Origin: Lysinibacillus irui
GTDB taxonomy: Bacteria; Bacillota; Bacilli; Bacillales_A; Planococcaceae
Assembly (NCBI RefSeq): GCF_028877475.1
Contig: NZ_CP113527.1
Coordinates: 3,217,501 to 3,281,500, forward strand
Direction of reading: 5' to 3'
Length of the DNA stretch: 64,000 nt
Under the pieces are notes generated by a model. It was not told the DNA's origin and searched no databases. It worked only from the letters and a program-made list of their open reading frames with translations. Below are positions 27,112-37,927 of this stretch, one piece after another. The translations under genes and the position numbers were made by a program. Every line of letters begins with the position of its first letter. Positions within the stretch are counted from its first letter, which is position 1.

Positions 27112-27824
27112 GTCGTTTTCGGCTCCTCAAATTTATAGCCTAGACCCCTGATTGTTTTAATGAACATCGGCTTACGGCTATTTTCCTCGATTTTATCGCG
27201 AAGGTGGCTAATGTGTACATCCACTATTCGAGTATCGCCAGCAAAATCGTATTTCCATACAGCACTTAACAGCTGATCACGCGTTAGTACACGATTTTTA
27301 TTTTCAAGTAAGTATATGAGTAGCTCAAATTCTTTCGGCGTAAATTCCAGTGCCTCGTCTTGCAAAAAGACTTCAAAACGCTCCGGAAACACACGTAATT
27401 GGCCAAACTCATACATTTTCTCTTGTGGCTCATCCTTATCATCAGCCACAACGTTTTGTGTGAAACGTCTTAATACAGCCTTGACACGCGCCAATACTTC
27501 ACGGGGACTAAAAGGCTTGGTCATATAATCATCTGCTCCTAGCTCAAGACCAAGAACTTTATCAAATTCGTCATCTTTAGCAGTTAACATAATAATAGGC
27601 GTATTCATACGTTGCTGTCTGATTTGCTTACATACCTCCATACCATCTAGCTTTGGAAGCATCAAATCTAAAAGAATTAAATTTGGCTGTAAGTCGATCG
27701 CTTTTTCAAGTCCTTCTTGACCATCAGCAGCCGTTTCGACAGCGTAACCTGCCTGTTCTAAATTATATTTCAATAATGTTGCAATCGAAAATTCATCTTC
27801 AATAACTAAAATCGTTTTTGTCAT
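27108..27824 (-). CDS. phoP: Response regulator PhoP
   Basis: A 238-residue OmpR-type regulator. The receiver domain has the acidic pocket (EDE), phosphoacceptor Asp 53 in LLDLMLPKLDG, and the conserved Thr and Lys (MLTAKDDE, MTKPFSPRE). The C-terminal winged helix carries FTPKEFELLIYLLENKNRVLTRDQLL and the recognition part TRIVDVHISHLRDKI. It controls phosphate acquisition and teichoic acid turnover genes when phosphorylated by PhoR. GGAGG lies 8 bases before the ATG. Its position beside mdh and polA matches B. subtilis. Confidence 0.94.
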   Translation of the reverse strand: MTKTILVIEDEFSIATLLKYNLEQAGYAVETAADGQEGLEKAIDLQPNLILLDLMLPKLDGMEVCKQIRQQRMNTPIIMLTAKDDEFDKVLGLELGADDYMTKPFSPREVLARVKAVLRRFTQNVVADDKDEPQEKMYEFGQLRVFPERFEVFLQDEALEFTPKEFELLIYLLENKNRVLTRDQLLSAVWKYDFAGDTRIVDVHISHLRDKIEENSRKPMFIKTIRGLGYKFEEPKTT

Positions 27825-27876
27825 GTATAATGCCTCCGTTAGTGATTTGAAACCCCCATTTCAAATCTCAAGACGT

Positions 27877-28317
27877 CTATAATGCAAGTGGTGGAGTCAC
27901 TAGCAACATACCTTCAATCACAAGCTGCTTTTGCTCATTATATGAGTGTACAGACACAGTAATTGTATTGTCGTATTTATTGACTGCCGTTACCTCTAAT
28001 AGCGTATCAAACAATTCATAATGATAGAGAGGTCCTAAATATTTTAAATGTTGCTCAATAATTCGTGCACCCGGTCCAGGAATATACTTTGACACAGCTG
28101 ATGTAATAATTCCATTTAACATAATTGTCGGCACAATTGGCTTCTGAAAAGGTGTCATTGCCGCGTAGTCATGTTGAATATAAAGTGGGTTACTATCGTT
28201 TGTAAGCCCTAAATACAGCAATAAATCCCTATCTTCAATTTTTTCAGTTATATGGATTTTCTCGCCAACTGTTATTTCATCTATTGAAAGACCAAGTTTA
28301 CCATTTTTTTGAAGCAA
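27877..28317 (-). CDS. MaoC-like hot-dog dehydratase family protein
   Basis: A 146-residue single hot-dog fold protein of the MaoC / (R)-specific enoyl-CoA hydratase type: an N-terminal GEKIHITEKIEDRDLLLYLGLTNDSNPLY block with the Asp and the PLY(I)QHDYA stretch where the catalytic Asp/His pair normally sits, then IVPTIMLNGI. It may hydrate enoyl-CoA or be a non-catalytic relative. The start is TTG at 28317, with AAAGGGG about 11 bases upstream. It lies alone between mdh and phoP, 52 bases before phoP. No fatty acid genes adjoin, so the substrate is unknown. Confidence 0.75.
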   Translation of the reverse strand: MLQKNGKLGLSIDEITVGEKIHITEKIEDRDLLLYLGLTNDSNPLYIQHDYAAMTPFQKPIVPTIMLNGIITSAVSKYIPGPGARIIEQHLKYLGPLYHYELFDTLLEVTAVNKYDNTITVSVHSYNEQKQLVIEGMLLVTPPLAL

Positions 28318-28427
28318 AGATACGCCAACCCCTTTTCTATCATATTACATTCATAGTATCAATTTTATGCCAAAAGTACAATGAAAAGCAGAAGAACAAT
28401 AGCCTAAACAATATTTGAATATAAAAA

Positions 28428-28454
28428 AACGAGCAGGAATCATTCCTACTCGTT
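28428..28454 (-). terminator. Terminator of citZ-icd-mdh
   Basis: A 13-base stem with one mismatch around a single-base centre (aacgagcaggaat / attcctactcgtt) and a T-rich run on the minus strand. Confidence 0.85.
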
Positions 28455-28523
28455 TTCTATTTTTCGAGAGTATTGAACACACTCGCAAGAAATCTGGACA
28501 CCTTATGACGAGTCATTATCAAA

Positions 28524-29462
28524 TTACACTAAAATTTTCATCACTTGACGGACGGCATCTGCCGATTGGTCTAAAGACGCCTTTTCTTTGTCTGTTAACT
28601 GAAGCTCAAAGATTTTTTCAATGCCATTGGCCCCTAATAATGTGGGAACACCTAAATATAAATCATGATAGCCATACTCGCCTTCTAAATAAGCAATGGA
28701 AGGAAGAATACGTTTCTGATCTTTTATAATTGCTTCTGCCATTTCGATCAGAGCCGCAGCTGGTGCATAATACGCTGAGCCGTTCCCAAGCAGGTTGACA
28801 ATTTCAGCTCCACCGTTGCGCGTACGGTCAACAATCTCTTCTAAACGTTCTGCAGAGATTAACGTTTCTAATGGAATCCCACCTGCAAATGAATAACGAG
28901 TTAACGGTACCATTGTGTCACCATGCCCACCTAATACAAAGCCTGTAATGTCCTTTACGGAGATATTAAGTTCTTCCGCCACAAATGCACAGAAACGAGC
29001 CGTATCAAGAACACCCGATTGACCGATAACACGGTTTTTAGGGAAGCCTGTTTCTTTATATACTGTATACGTCATGGCATCAACTGGATTTGTCAGTACA
29101 AGAATTGTGGCATTTGGTGAATGCGTTGCAATCTCTTTTGAAACAGTTTTCATGACACCTTGATTGATTTGGACTAAATCATCACGACTCATGCCTGGTT
29201 TACGTGCAACACCAGCAGTAATGATGACTACATCAGAATTAGCCGTATCTGCATAATTAGATGTACCTTGTACAAAAGAATCAAAACCTTGTATTGGCGC
29301 TGCTTCCCACATATCTAAGGCCTTCCCCTTAGTTGGGTTTTCAGCTTGTGGAATATCCACTAAAACAACATCACCAAGTTCTTTCTGAGCTGCTAAAAAT
29401 GCTGCAGTAGCGCCTGTAAAGCCGCCACCAATTACTGAGATTTTTTTACGTTTCAGAGACAT
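28524..29462 (-). CDS. mdh: Malate dehydrogenase
   Basis: Oxidises malate to oxaloacetate with NAD in the TCA cycle. The 312-residue, LDH-like MDH has the Rossmann motif IGGGFTGAT, substrate Arg/Asp block [13 protein letters not shown], catalytic His in [11 protein letters not shown] and TRNGGAEIV. An in-frame ATG at 29525 adds a non-conserved 21-residue leader; the ATG at 29462 has AAAGGAG 9 bases upstream. It is the last gene of citZ-icd-mdh, an operon conserved with B. subtilis. Confidence 0.96.
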   Translation of the reverse strand: MSLKRKKISVIGGGFTGATAAFLAAQKELGDVVLVDIPQAENPTKGKALDMWEAAPIQGFDSFVQGTSNYADTANSDVVIITAGVARKPGMSRDDLVQINQGVMKTVSKEIATHSPNATILVLTNPVDAMTYTVYKETGFPKNRVIGQSGVLDTARFCAFVAEELNISVKDITGFVLGGHGDTMVPLTRYSFAGGIPLETLISAERLEEIVDRTRNGGAEIVNLLGNGSAYYAPAAALIEMAEAIIKDQKRILPSIAYLEGEYGYHDLYLGVPTLLGANGIEKIFELQLTDKEKASLDQSADAVRQVMKILV

Positions 29463-29639
29463 TTGAATACGCTCCTTTAAAATTAGGTTATATATTTTAA
29501 AAGAGGGAGGAGATATACATCTCACTCCCTCGATTAAACAAGTTTATCGTAAATATTAAATTTAATTTACTTTCACCCTAATTATATCGGCAGAATAAAA
29601 CATCCGCTTTAGCGATAATTCCTATTGTAGAATAGAAAA

Positions 29640-30902
29640 TTATAGGTTTTTGATTAACTCATTCGCGAATTCTGAACATTTCACTTCTGTTGCTCCGTCC
29701 ATTAAACGTGCGAAGTCATAAGTTACAACTTTAGAAGAAATTGTTTGCTCAACAGATTTAGTGATCATGTCAGCAGCTTCTTGCCATCCTAAGTGTTCAA
29801 GCATTAATACACCTGAAAGTAATACTGAAGATGGGTTTACTTTATCTAAGCCAGCATATTTTGGTGCTGTACCGTGAGTAGCTTCGAAGATCGCATGTCC
29901 AGTTACATAGTTAATGTTCGCACCTGGAGCGATACCAATACCACCAACTTGTGCAGCTAGTGCATCAGAAATATAGTCACCATTTAAGTTCATTGTAGCA
30001 ACTACATCGAACTCAGTTGGACGAGTTAAGATTTGTTGTAAGAAGATATCAGCGATAGAATCTTTAACTAGGATTTTACCTGCTGCAAGTGCATCAGCTT
30101 GAGCTTTGTTTGCTGCTTCTTCACCTTGTTCAGCTTTGATTGCATCGTATTGGTTCCAAGTGAAAGTTTGATCAGCAAATTCTTTTTCTGCTAATTCATA
30201 ACCCCATTTTTTGAATCCACCTTCAGTGAATTTCATGATGTTACCTTTATGAACTAAAGTAACAGATGGGCGTTTGTGTTTAATTGCATATTCGATAGCA
30301 GAACGTACTAAACGCTCAGTACCTTCTTTAGATACAGGTTTTACACCGATACCAGAAGTTTCTGGGAAGCGGATTTTGTTTACACCAAATTCAGTTTGTA
30401 GGAAGTTGATGATTTTTTGAGCTTGTTCTGAACCAGATTCGAATTCAATACCAGCATAGATGTCTTCTGTGTTTTCACGGAAGATAACCATATCAACGTC
30501 TTCTGGGCGTTTAACTGGAGAAGGCACTCCATCAAAGTGACGTACTGGACGTAAGCATACATATAGGTCAAGTTGTTGACGTAATGCTACGTTAAGAGAG
30601 CGGATACCACCACCGATTGGCGTAGTAAGAGGACCTTTGATTGCAATTAAGTATTCGTTAATTTTGTCTAAAGTTTCTTGTGGTAACCATTCACCAGTTT
30701 GGTTAAATGCTTTTTCACCAGCTAAAACTTCTAACCATTCGATTTTCTTTTCACCGTTATAAGCTTTTTCTACTGCTGCGTCGATTACGCGTGATGCTGC
30801 TGCCCAGATATCTGGACCAATTCCATCACCTTCGATGAAAGGAATTACTGGATTATTTGGTACATTAAGTACGCCATTTTCAACTACAATTTTGTTTGAC
30901 AT
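29640..30902 (-). CDS. icd: Isocitrate dehydrogenase (NADP)
   Basis: Decarboxylates isocitrate to 2-oxoglutarate in the TCA cycle. The 420-residue protein has [13 protein letters not shown], the substrate loop [20 protein letters not shown] with the Ser that is phosphorylated in enteric enzymes, [13 protein letters not shown] and [11 protein letters not shown]. The ATG at 30902 has AGGAGG 7 bases upstream and is preferred to one nine codons earlier. It lies 79 bases after citZ and 177 before mdh. Confidence 0.96.
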   Translation of the reverse strand: MSNKIVVENGVLNVPNNPVIPFIEGDGIGPDIWAAASRVIDAAVEKAYNGEKKIEWLEVLAGEKAFNQTGEWLPQETLDKINEYLIAIKGPLTTPIGGGIRSLNVALRQQLDLYVCLRPVRHFDGVPSPVKRPEDVDMVIFRENTEDIYAGIEFESGSEQAQKIINFLQTEFGVNKIRFPETSGIGVKPVSKEGTERLVRSAIEYAIKHKRPSVTLVHKGNIMKFTEGGFKKWGYELAEKEFADQTFTWNQYDAIKAEQGEEAANKAQADALAAGKILVKDSIADIFLQQILTRPTEFDVVATMNLNGDYISDALAAQVGGIGIAPGANINYVTGHAIFEATHGTAPKYAGLDKVNPSSVLLSGVLMLEHLGWQEAADMITKSVEQTISSKVVTYDFARLMDGATEVKCSEFANELIKNL

Positions 30903-30981
30903 TCTGTTGCCTCCTAAATTCATAATCATAGGACTGTGTTAGTGATAACACAGTCCCAAACATTCTAGCATATTTTCCAAA

Positions 30982-32097
30982 TTAGCGCTCGCTGATTGGA
31001 ACATATTTTTGCATGCCTGGTCCAACATACTCAGCACGTGGACGGATTAGGCGGTTATTTGCATATTGCTCAAGGATGTGTGCCACCCAACCTGAAGTAC
31101 GTGATACTGCGAAAATTGGTGTGAACAGGTCATGATCAATACCTAAAGAATCATACACTGACGCAGAGAAGAAATCTACGTTAGCAGGTAATTTCTTTTG
31201 TTCCACGATCATGTCATGGATTTTAACTGACATTTCATAAAGCTCTGGTTTACCAGTTAGTTCAGTTAATTTTTGAGACATTACACGTAAATGTGGTGCA
31301 CGAGGGTCGCCTTTGCGATAAACGCGGTGACCGAAGCCCATGATTTTTTCTTTGTTGTCTAATTTATTTTGAATATAAGATTCAACATTTTCAAGTGAGC
31401 CGATTTCAGATAACATCTTCATAACTTGCTCATTTGCTCCACCATGAAGTGGTCCTTTTAATGCGCCGATTGCCGCAGTTACACCAGAATAAACATCTGA
31501 TAATGTAGCTACACATACACGTGCTGTAAATGTAGATGCATTTAACTCATGGTCAGCATGTAATACTAATGCTTTATCAAATGCTTCAATTTCAACTGCT
31601 GCTGGCTCTTCACCTTTAAGCATGTATAAGAAGTTTGCAGCATATCCTAGTTCAGGTTTCGGTGCAACTGGCTCTAAGCCTTTACGAACACGTGCAAATG
31701 CAGTTACTACTGTAGCAATTTTAGCTTGAAGACGAATTGCTTTGCGGTAGTTTGCTTCTGGATCCATAACATCCGCTTCTTCATCGAATACACCAAGTAG
31801 AGATACTGCAGTACGTAGTGCAGCCATTGGATGTACAGTTGAAAGTGGGTATGTTTTGAATTGATCGATAATCGCTTGCGGAATTGACATGTTGTCTGCC
31901 AATTGTTGTTTTAATTCAGCTAGCTCGTCCTCTTTTGGTAAACGAGTATGCCATAACAAGTAAATTACCTCTTCGAATGACGCATTTTCTGCTAAATCAT
32001 CAATGTTGTAACCAACATATGTAAGTGTGTCATCGATAATTGAACTGATTTTAGATTCCGCTGCTACGATACCTTCTAAACCTTTAGTTGCTGACAT
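30982..32097 (-). CDS. citZ: Citrate synthase
   Basis: Condenses acetyl-CoA and oxaloacetate to citrate, opening the TCA cycle. The 371-residue, short Gram-positive-type enzyme has catalytic residues in GALKGPLHGGANE (His), MGFGHRVYRKGDPRA (His) and FFSASVYDSLGI (Asp). It begins MSATKGLEGIVAAES like CitZ. GGGAGCG lies 9 bases before the ATG. It is the first gene of the citZ-icd-mdh operon; the leader carries an inverted repeat and a cre-like site. Confidence 0.95.
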   Translation of the reverse strand: MSATKGLEGIVAAESKISSIIDDTLTYVGYNIDDLAENASFEEVIYLLWHTRLPKEDELAELKQQLADNMSIPQAIIDQFKTYPLSTVHPMAALRTAVSLLGVFDEEADVMDPEANYRKAIRLQAKIATVVTAFARVRKGLEPVAPKPELGYAANFLYMLKGEEPAAVEIEAFDKALVLHADHELNASTFTARVCVATLSDVYSGVTAAIGALKGPLHGGANEQVMKMLSEIGSLENVESYIQNKLDNKEKIMGFGHRVYRKGDPRAPHLRVMSQKLTELTGKPELYEMSVKIHDMIVEQKKLPANVDFFSASVYDSLGIDHDLFTPIFAVSRTSGWVAHILEQYANNRLIRPRAEYVGPGMQKYVPISER

Positions 32098-32129
32098 AAA
32101 TTATCGCTCCCTCATATTTATATTTTGTT

Positions 32130-32230
32130 GCAAATGCGTTTTTTATCTTGCATTTGCGGATTTTGCTCATATGAACCATTAAGTAAATCGCTTACATTGC
32201 TATTATAATCATTTTTGACAGCTTTGTGAA
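32130..32230 (-). promoter_or_regulatory. citZ promoter, cre-like site and leader hairpin
   Basis: On the minus strand, -35 TTCACA (32230-32225) and -10 TATAAT (32207-32202) are 17 bases apart. ATGTAAGCGATTTAC (32197-32183), matching the cre pattern at 13 of 15 positions, covers the expected transcription start, as a CcpA roadblock would. An 8-bp inverted repeat gcaaatgc / gcatttgc (32130-32157) lies in the leader; its role is unknown. Confidence 0.55.
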
Positions 32231-32346
32231 TGAAAATCCTCCAAATAAAGAAAAAGACGTCCGAACGACTATATATTTGTCCTAAAGAGGTTGTTTTGTA
32301 TATTTTGACATTAATTTATCATTTAGTTTGGGGTGAATATGTAAAA

Positions 32347-33312
32347 ATGAGGAATTTAAAGTATTTTTCATACGAAAGAACTACAAGTATTTTGCTTTTT
32401 ATTTTTTATTTAGTGATACTTTGGTTTGTGTTACCTGTTTCTCTTGCTATTTTTTTATCATTTTCGACGTATCCTATTATAAAATTTCTGCATAAATATT
32501 GTAAGGTTGCCTATTGGATGGCAGCAATTATTGTGGAAGTATTAATATTAACTTGTATTTTTCTACTTGTCGTCATATCCATCAACAGTATTATTGTAAT
32601 ATTTCCTGAAATTAGAGAAACATTACTTAATTTCCCGCTTTTTAGTGAATATGAATCCATGTTTGTACAAGTTTTAAAGGAAAAATCACTGTCGATTTTT
32701 GATTCGATCATCGTCTACACAGCAGATCTTTTCCAATTATTGATGAAGCACGTCATTGAGGTATTTATCTTTTTAGTTGCTTATTATTTCGCTTTACTAG
32801 AAACACGTAAATCACGGTACTGGTTTTTCCGATATGTGCCCAAAAAATATCGTCAAGAATGGCAATCTCACTTCGCAAAAATGATGCAACTTTTTCATTA
32901 CTTCTTATTTGTGGAGTTTCAATTATTCACAATTACTTTATTTATTCTTTGTGCTGGATTTATGATCCTTCAGTTTGAACAAGCCATCATTAAAGCTTTC
33001 ATTGTAGCATTTGCAGATGTACTACCATTTTTCGGAATTGGTGTTTTCCTTGTACCAATGAGTATTTATTTTTATTTCAACGGCAATACATTTTTATGTG
33101 TAGCCATTTTACTATTATATTTATTTGTACAATTAACAAGGCAGCTAGCCGATTCAATGCTTTGGTCCAATACACTTCAACTACGTACGTTCCATACATT
33201 TTTCATCAGTGCTGCCTCTATTCTATTGTTTGGCTTTTATGGAATATTGCTTAGTCCTATCTTTTTATTCTTAGCCGTAAAGCTAAAGGAAAACTCTATC
33301 TTTGAACGATAA
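32347..33312 (+). CDS. ytvI: YtvI-like AI-2E family membrane protein
   Basis: A 321-residue multi-pass protein of the AI-2E exporter / PerM family, with about eight membrane segments, the central amphipathic region and a late conserved block IVAFADVLPFFGIGVFLVPMSIY. B. subtilis has YtvI in the same place beside citZ, annotated as a sporulation integral membrane protein. The longest frame starts at 32230, but the ATG at 32347 has GGGGTGA 10 bases upstream and begins at the family start, so it is preferred. Its 3' end overlaps fxsA by 17 bases, tail to tail. Confidence 0.8.
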   Translation: MRNLKYFSYERTTSILLFIFYLVILWFVLPVSLAIFLSFSTYPIIKFLHKYCKVAYWMAAIIVEVLILTCIFLLVVISINSIIVIFPEIRETLLNFPLFSEYESMFVQVLKEKSLSIFDSIIVYTADLFQLLMKHVIEVFIFLVAYYFALLETRKSRYWFFRYVPKKYRQEWQSHFAKMMQLFHYFLFVEFQLFTITLFILCAGFMILQFEQAIIKAFIVAFADVLPFFGIGVFLVPMSIYFYFNGNTFLCVAILLLYLFVQLTRQLADSMLWSNTLQLRTFHTFFISAASILLFGFYGILLSPIFLFLAVKLKENSIFER

Positions 33313-33685
33313 TAAATTGACCTTTTTTCATTTTTTTACGCATCCAGTAATAGACAATTGGTTGGAACATTTTTCGTGAAAAAGGCATGAGAAGTAGTAA
33401 GCCAACAAGATCTGTTAAAAACCCTGGTAGCGCTAAGAACAAACCACCACCAAATGTTAATAGTGTGTCAACCAAAGCAGCTCCTGGTGCCTCTCCTCTG
33501 GCCATTGTATTTTTTACATTTTGAATAGAATTCATACCTTTATTTTTCATTACATATATTCCAATAACGCTTGTTGCAACAATCAGCATCAATGTACTAA
33601 ATACACCAATATTTTGTCCAATGACTATTAATAACGCCAATTCGGCTAATGCGTAGACAACGACACCAAGAAAAATTTTTCGCAT
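33296..33685 (-). CDS. fxsA: FxsA family membrane protein
   Basis: A 129-residue membrane protein with three to four hydrophobic segments and the FxsA signature AELALLIVIGQNIG, TFGGGLFLALPGFLTDLVGLLLLMP. E. coli FxsA is known for countering exclusion of phage T7 by the F plasmid; the host role is unknown. It lies in the same place as B. subtilis ytwI, next to pyk and ytvI. The start ATG has GAGGGG about 8 bases upstream. Confidence 0.88.
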   Translation of the reverse strand: MRKIFLGVVVYALAELALLIVIGQNIGVFSTLMLIVATSVIGIYVMKNKGMNSIQNVKNTMARGEAPGAALVDTLLTFGGGLFLALPGFLTDLVGLLLLMPFSRKMFQPIVYYWMRKKMKKGQFIIVQR

Positions 33686-33855
33686 ATTTTTCCCCTCTCT
33701 ACTTGAAAAAGCTATACCTTTTATACGTTATTATAGCCCAATTAGTTTCATAAAAAAATGAATGCCCTCACTCAAATAGAAAACCTGCCGTAGTTAGTAA
33801 GAGAAAAATAGAAGTTTACGGTATAGAGTAAAAATAGAGAGTGTACAACCCTTAG

Positions 33856-33893
33856 AAAAAGCTCTAGTACAACAAATCGCACTAGAGCTTTTT
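33856..33893 (-). terminator. Terminator of pfkA-pyk
   Basis: A 13-bp perfect stem (aaaaagctctagt / actagagcttttt) ending in a T run, 8 bases past the pyk stop. Confidence 0.9.
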
Positions 33894-33901
33894 GTTAACT
33901 G

Positions 33902-35662
33902 TTAAAGAACACTTGCATGTCCTTTGTAAATAACACCTGTTTCAGCGTCCATTGTAATTTCTTGGCCATGACGAATTAATGTTGTAGCTTCTTTAACGCC
34001 AACTATTACTGGAATACCAAGGCTTAGTCCAACCACTGCTGCGTGACTAGTTAGACCACCTTCTTCAGTAATCAAACCAATGCAATTCTCTAATGCAGGC
34101 ATCATATCACGATCTGAACCAACTGTTACGAGAATGCATCCTTCCGTATCGTAGGCAAGTGCCTCAGCGGCATTTTTAGCAACAACCGTTTTACCTACGA
34201 CAGATGCTTTTCCGATCCCTTGACCTCGAGCGAGTAAATCTCCAATAATGTGTACCTTCATTAAGTTAGTTGTACCCGCTTCACCTACTGGCACACCTGC
34301 TGTAATGACAACAGCGTCACCATGTGTAACGAAACCATGCTTCAAGCTTTCATCAACAGCTAGTTCTAAGATTTCATCTGTTGTTGACACTCGTTGACAA
34401 ACAATTGGGTATACGCCCCATACTAATGTTAATGTATTGGCTGTATTTGTAGAGCCTGTTACGGCAACAATTTGCACACCTGGTCGATATTTTGCGATCA
34501 TTCTTGCTGTATTACCACTTTCAGTTGGTGCTAATACGGCTTTCACACCTAAATTGATAGATGTATAAGCTACCGCTTGTGAAATAGCCTCTGTCATATT
34601 AGCCTCTTTTTCACGACTACGTGTTGATACAATGGAGCGATAATCTAATGAATTTTCTGTACGCTGAGCGATTTTATTCATCGTTTGTACAGATTCTACT
34701 GGATAAAGACCCGCAGCAGTTTCACCAGATAACATGATAGCATCTGTTCCATCAATAATTGCGTTCGCTACGTCACTTGCTTCTGCACGTGTTGGACGTG
34801 GGTTACGCTGCATTGAATCTAACATTTGTGTTGCGGTAATAACAGGTTTCCCTACTTGGTTACATTTCAAGATTAATTTCTTTTGTACAAGTGGTACTTC
34901 TTCCGCTGGAATTTCTACACCAAGATCTCCACGCGCAACCATTAATCCATCAGACACTAGGATAATTTCGTCGATATTATCGACACCCTCTTGGTTTTCA
35001 ATTTTAGGGATAATTTGAATATGACTACCACCGTTTTGTTCAAGCAATTCACGAATCTCTAGAACATCCTTTGCACGACGAACAAATGAAGCTGCAATAA
35101 AATCAACGCCTTGCTCTATACCAAACAAAATATCTTGCGCGTCTTTTTCTGTTATACCTGGTAGCTGTACAGAAACACCTGGAACGTTAACACCTTTTTT
35201 ATTTTTTAGAACCCCAGCATTTTCAACAATCGTATGAATTAATCCTTTTTCCATATCTGTTGCTAATACACGTAATTGAATAAGACCATCATCAAGTAAA
35301 ATAATTGAATTTTGTTCAACATCTTCAATTAAGCGCTCATACGTGACAGAAAAGCTTGTCTCAGTACCTTCTACTTCAGTCATTGAAATATCAATCACTT
35401 GACCTGCTGTTAAATGAAGCTCTCCATTTTTCATATTATGTGTACGAATTTCAGGACCTTTAGTATCAAGTAAAATCCCTACTGGTTTATTTAACTTTTG
35501 TGCTACTTCACGAATTAACTGAATACGTCCCGCATGTTCCTCATGTGATCCGTGTGAAAAATTCAAGCGGGCTACATTCATACCTGCTTCGATTAATTTT
35601 TCTAAAGTTTCTGGTGACTCACTTGCAGGTCCAATTGTACATACGATTTTTGTTTTTCTCAT
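33902..35662 (-). CDS. pyk: Pyruvate kinase with C-terminal PEP-utilising-like domain
   Basis: Converts PEP and ADP to pyruvate and ATP. The 586-residue protein has the barrel start [16 protein letters not shown] catalytic block [31 protein letters not shown] and TQMLDSM. It then has the extra C-terminal domain of Bacillus enzymes, with the [17 protein letters not shown] and [13 protein letters not shown] blocks that resemble the phosphohistidine domain of PEP-utilising enzymes. GGAG lies about 10 bases before the ATG. It follows pfkA by 26 bases in the glycolytic operon. Confidence 0.96.
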   Translation of the reverse strand: MRKTKIVCTIGPASESPETLEKLIEAGMNVARLNFSHGSHEEHAGRIQLIREVAQKLNKPVGILLDTKGPEIRTHNMKNGELHLTAGQVIDISMTEVEGTETSFSVTYERLIEDVEQNSIILLDDGLIQLRVLATDMEKGLIHTIVENAGVLKNKKGVNVPGVSVQLPGITEKDAQDILFGIEQGVDFIAASFVRRAKDVLEIRELLEQNGGSHIQIIPKIENQEGVDNIDEIILVSDGLMVARGDLGVEIPAEEVPLVQKKLILKCNQVGKPVITATQMLDSMQRNPRPTRAEASDVANAIIDGTDAIMLSGETAAGLYPVESVQTMNKIAQRTENSLDYRSIVSTRSREKEANMTEAISQAVAYTSINLGVKAVLAPTESGNTARMIAKYRPGVQIVAVTGSTNTANTLTLVWGVYPIVCQRVSTTDEILELAVDESLKHGFVTHGDAVVITAGVPVGEAGTTNLMKVHIIGDLLARGQGIGKASVVGKTVVAKNAAEALAYDTEGCILVTVGSDRDMMPALENCIGLITEEGGLTSHAAVVGLSLGIPVIVGVKEATTLIRHGQEITMDAETGVIYKGHASVL

Positions 35663-35688
35663 TTTTGCCCACTCCGTTTTATAACAAA

Positions 35689-36678
<990 letters not shown>

Positions 36679-36680
36679 TC

Positions 36681-36709
36681 ACATTAACATGAAAAAACAA
36701 ACTATGTAA
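36681..36709 (-). promoter_or_regulatory. Candidate pfkA promoter
   Basis: On the minus strand, -35 TTACAT (36709-36704) and -10 TAATGT (36686-36681) are 17 bases apart. Both boxes are only partial matches. Confidence 0.45.
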
Positions 36710-36754
36710 GGGTTCTGGGGATACAAAAACATAACTTTTACATAAAAAATGAAA

Positions 36755-36769
36755 AGAATGCGCTTTCAC
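36755..36769 (-). promoter_or_regulatory. Candidate cre (CcpA site) upstream of pfkA
   Basis: GTGAAAGCGCATTCT matches the cre pattern WTGNAANCGNWNNCW at 14 of 15 positions. It lies about 50 bases upstream of the candidate -35 box, a place that suits activation and not a block. Confidence 0.5.
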
Positions 36770-36970
36770 ACACTCTTTCCATTCCAAAACATCCTAAATC
36801 TAACATTTTTTCAAGAAGTCTGGCGTTTATTTTGCGCTGCTATCTTCTTTCATCTTTATAGCTTTTTAATATGTTGAGATACAAATTCTGTCTCTTTACG
36901 AGCAAATTTATGCCCTTCGTTTTTTTATACACAATCAGATAAAACATTCATTTGTTCATCATAAACAAGA

Positions 36971-37927
36971 TTACGCTTCTGTATATTGTCCAATTTTTTT
37001 AAATTTTTCATAGCGATCTTCAATTAATTGTTCTCCATTTAGAGAATTTAATGCATGAAGAGTCTCACTAATGCATTCTTTAATAGCGAGAGCCTGTTTT
37101 GCAACATTGCGATGTGCTCCACCAATAATTTCAGGAATAATACCATCAATTACACCAAGCTCTTTTAAATCAGGCGCTGTAATACGCATTGCTTCAGCTG
37201 CCTGCTTAGCAAGACTACCATCACGCCATAAAATAGATGCTGCACCTTCAGGAGAAATAACCGAATATGTTGAATTCTCTAGCATAAAGACACGATTTGC
37301 TACACCTAATGCTAGAGCACCACCACTTCCACCTTCACCAATAACGATACTAATAACCGGTACTGTTAAGCCTGCCATTTCAACAAGGTTTCTAGCAATC
37401 GCTTCACTTTGTCCTCTTTCTTCTGCAGCTTTACCAGGGTAAGCACCCTTTGTATCAATAAAACAAATAATTGGCCGTTTAAATTTTTCGGCTTGCTTCA
37501 TTAAACGTAAAGCTTTTCGGTAGCCCTCTGGATGAGGCATACCAAAATTACGACGGATATTTTCCTTAGTAGATTTACCACGCTGATGTCCTATAATAGT
37601 TACAGGCTGCCCTTCAAAAGTGGCAATTCCACCAAGAATCGCAGCATCATCACCAAACGTACGGTCACCATGTAATTCAATAAAGTTTTCGCACATTGCT
37701 TCAATGTATTGTAACGTTGTAGGTCGCTCTGGATGTCTTGCAACTTGCACACGATCCCAAGGCTTCATATTGGCATAAATTGATTGCTCAAGCTGCGATA
37801 AGCGCGTTTCCAGCTTTTCAATTTCACCTGACATATCTACATCTGCTTCTGCAGCAATTGTTTTTAGTTCATCAATTTTCTCTCGTAATTGTACGACTGG
37901 TTCTTCAAATGCTAAATTTTTAGACAT
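36971..37927 (-). CDS. accA: Acetyl-CoA carboxylase carboxyltransferase subunit alpha
   Basis: With AccD it moves CO2 from biotin to acetyl-CoA, giving malonyl-CoA for fatty acid synthesis. The 318-residue protein has crotonase-fold blocks [47 protein letters not shown] and [12 protein letters not shown]. Its ATG lies eight bases inside the end of accD, so the two subunits are made coupled in equal amounts. The length is normal. Confidence 0.96.
   Translation of the reverse strand: MSKNLAFEEPVVQLREKIDELKTIAAEADVDMSGEIEKLETRLSQLEQSIYANMKPWDRVQVARHPERPTTLQYIEAMCENFIELHGDRTFGDDAAILGGIATFEGQPVTIIGHQRGKSTKENIRRNFGMPHPEGYRKALRLMKQAEKFKRPIICFIDTKGAYPGKAAEERGQSEAIARNLVEMAGLTVPVISIVIGEGGSGGALALGVANRVFMLENSTYSVISPEGAASILWRDGSLAKQAAEAMRITAPDLKELGVIDGIIPEIIGGAHRNVAKQALAIKECISETLHALNSLNGEQLIEDRYEKFKKIGQYTEA

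Noticed and set aside
32230-32346. 39-residue N-terminal extension of YtvI
   Set aside because: It would overlap the citZ promoter, lacks a ribosome binding site and is not a family feature.
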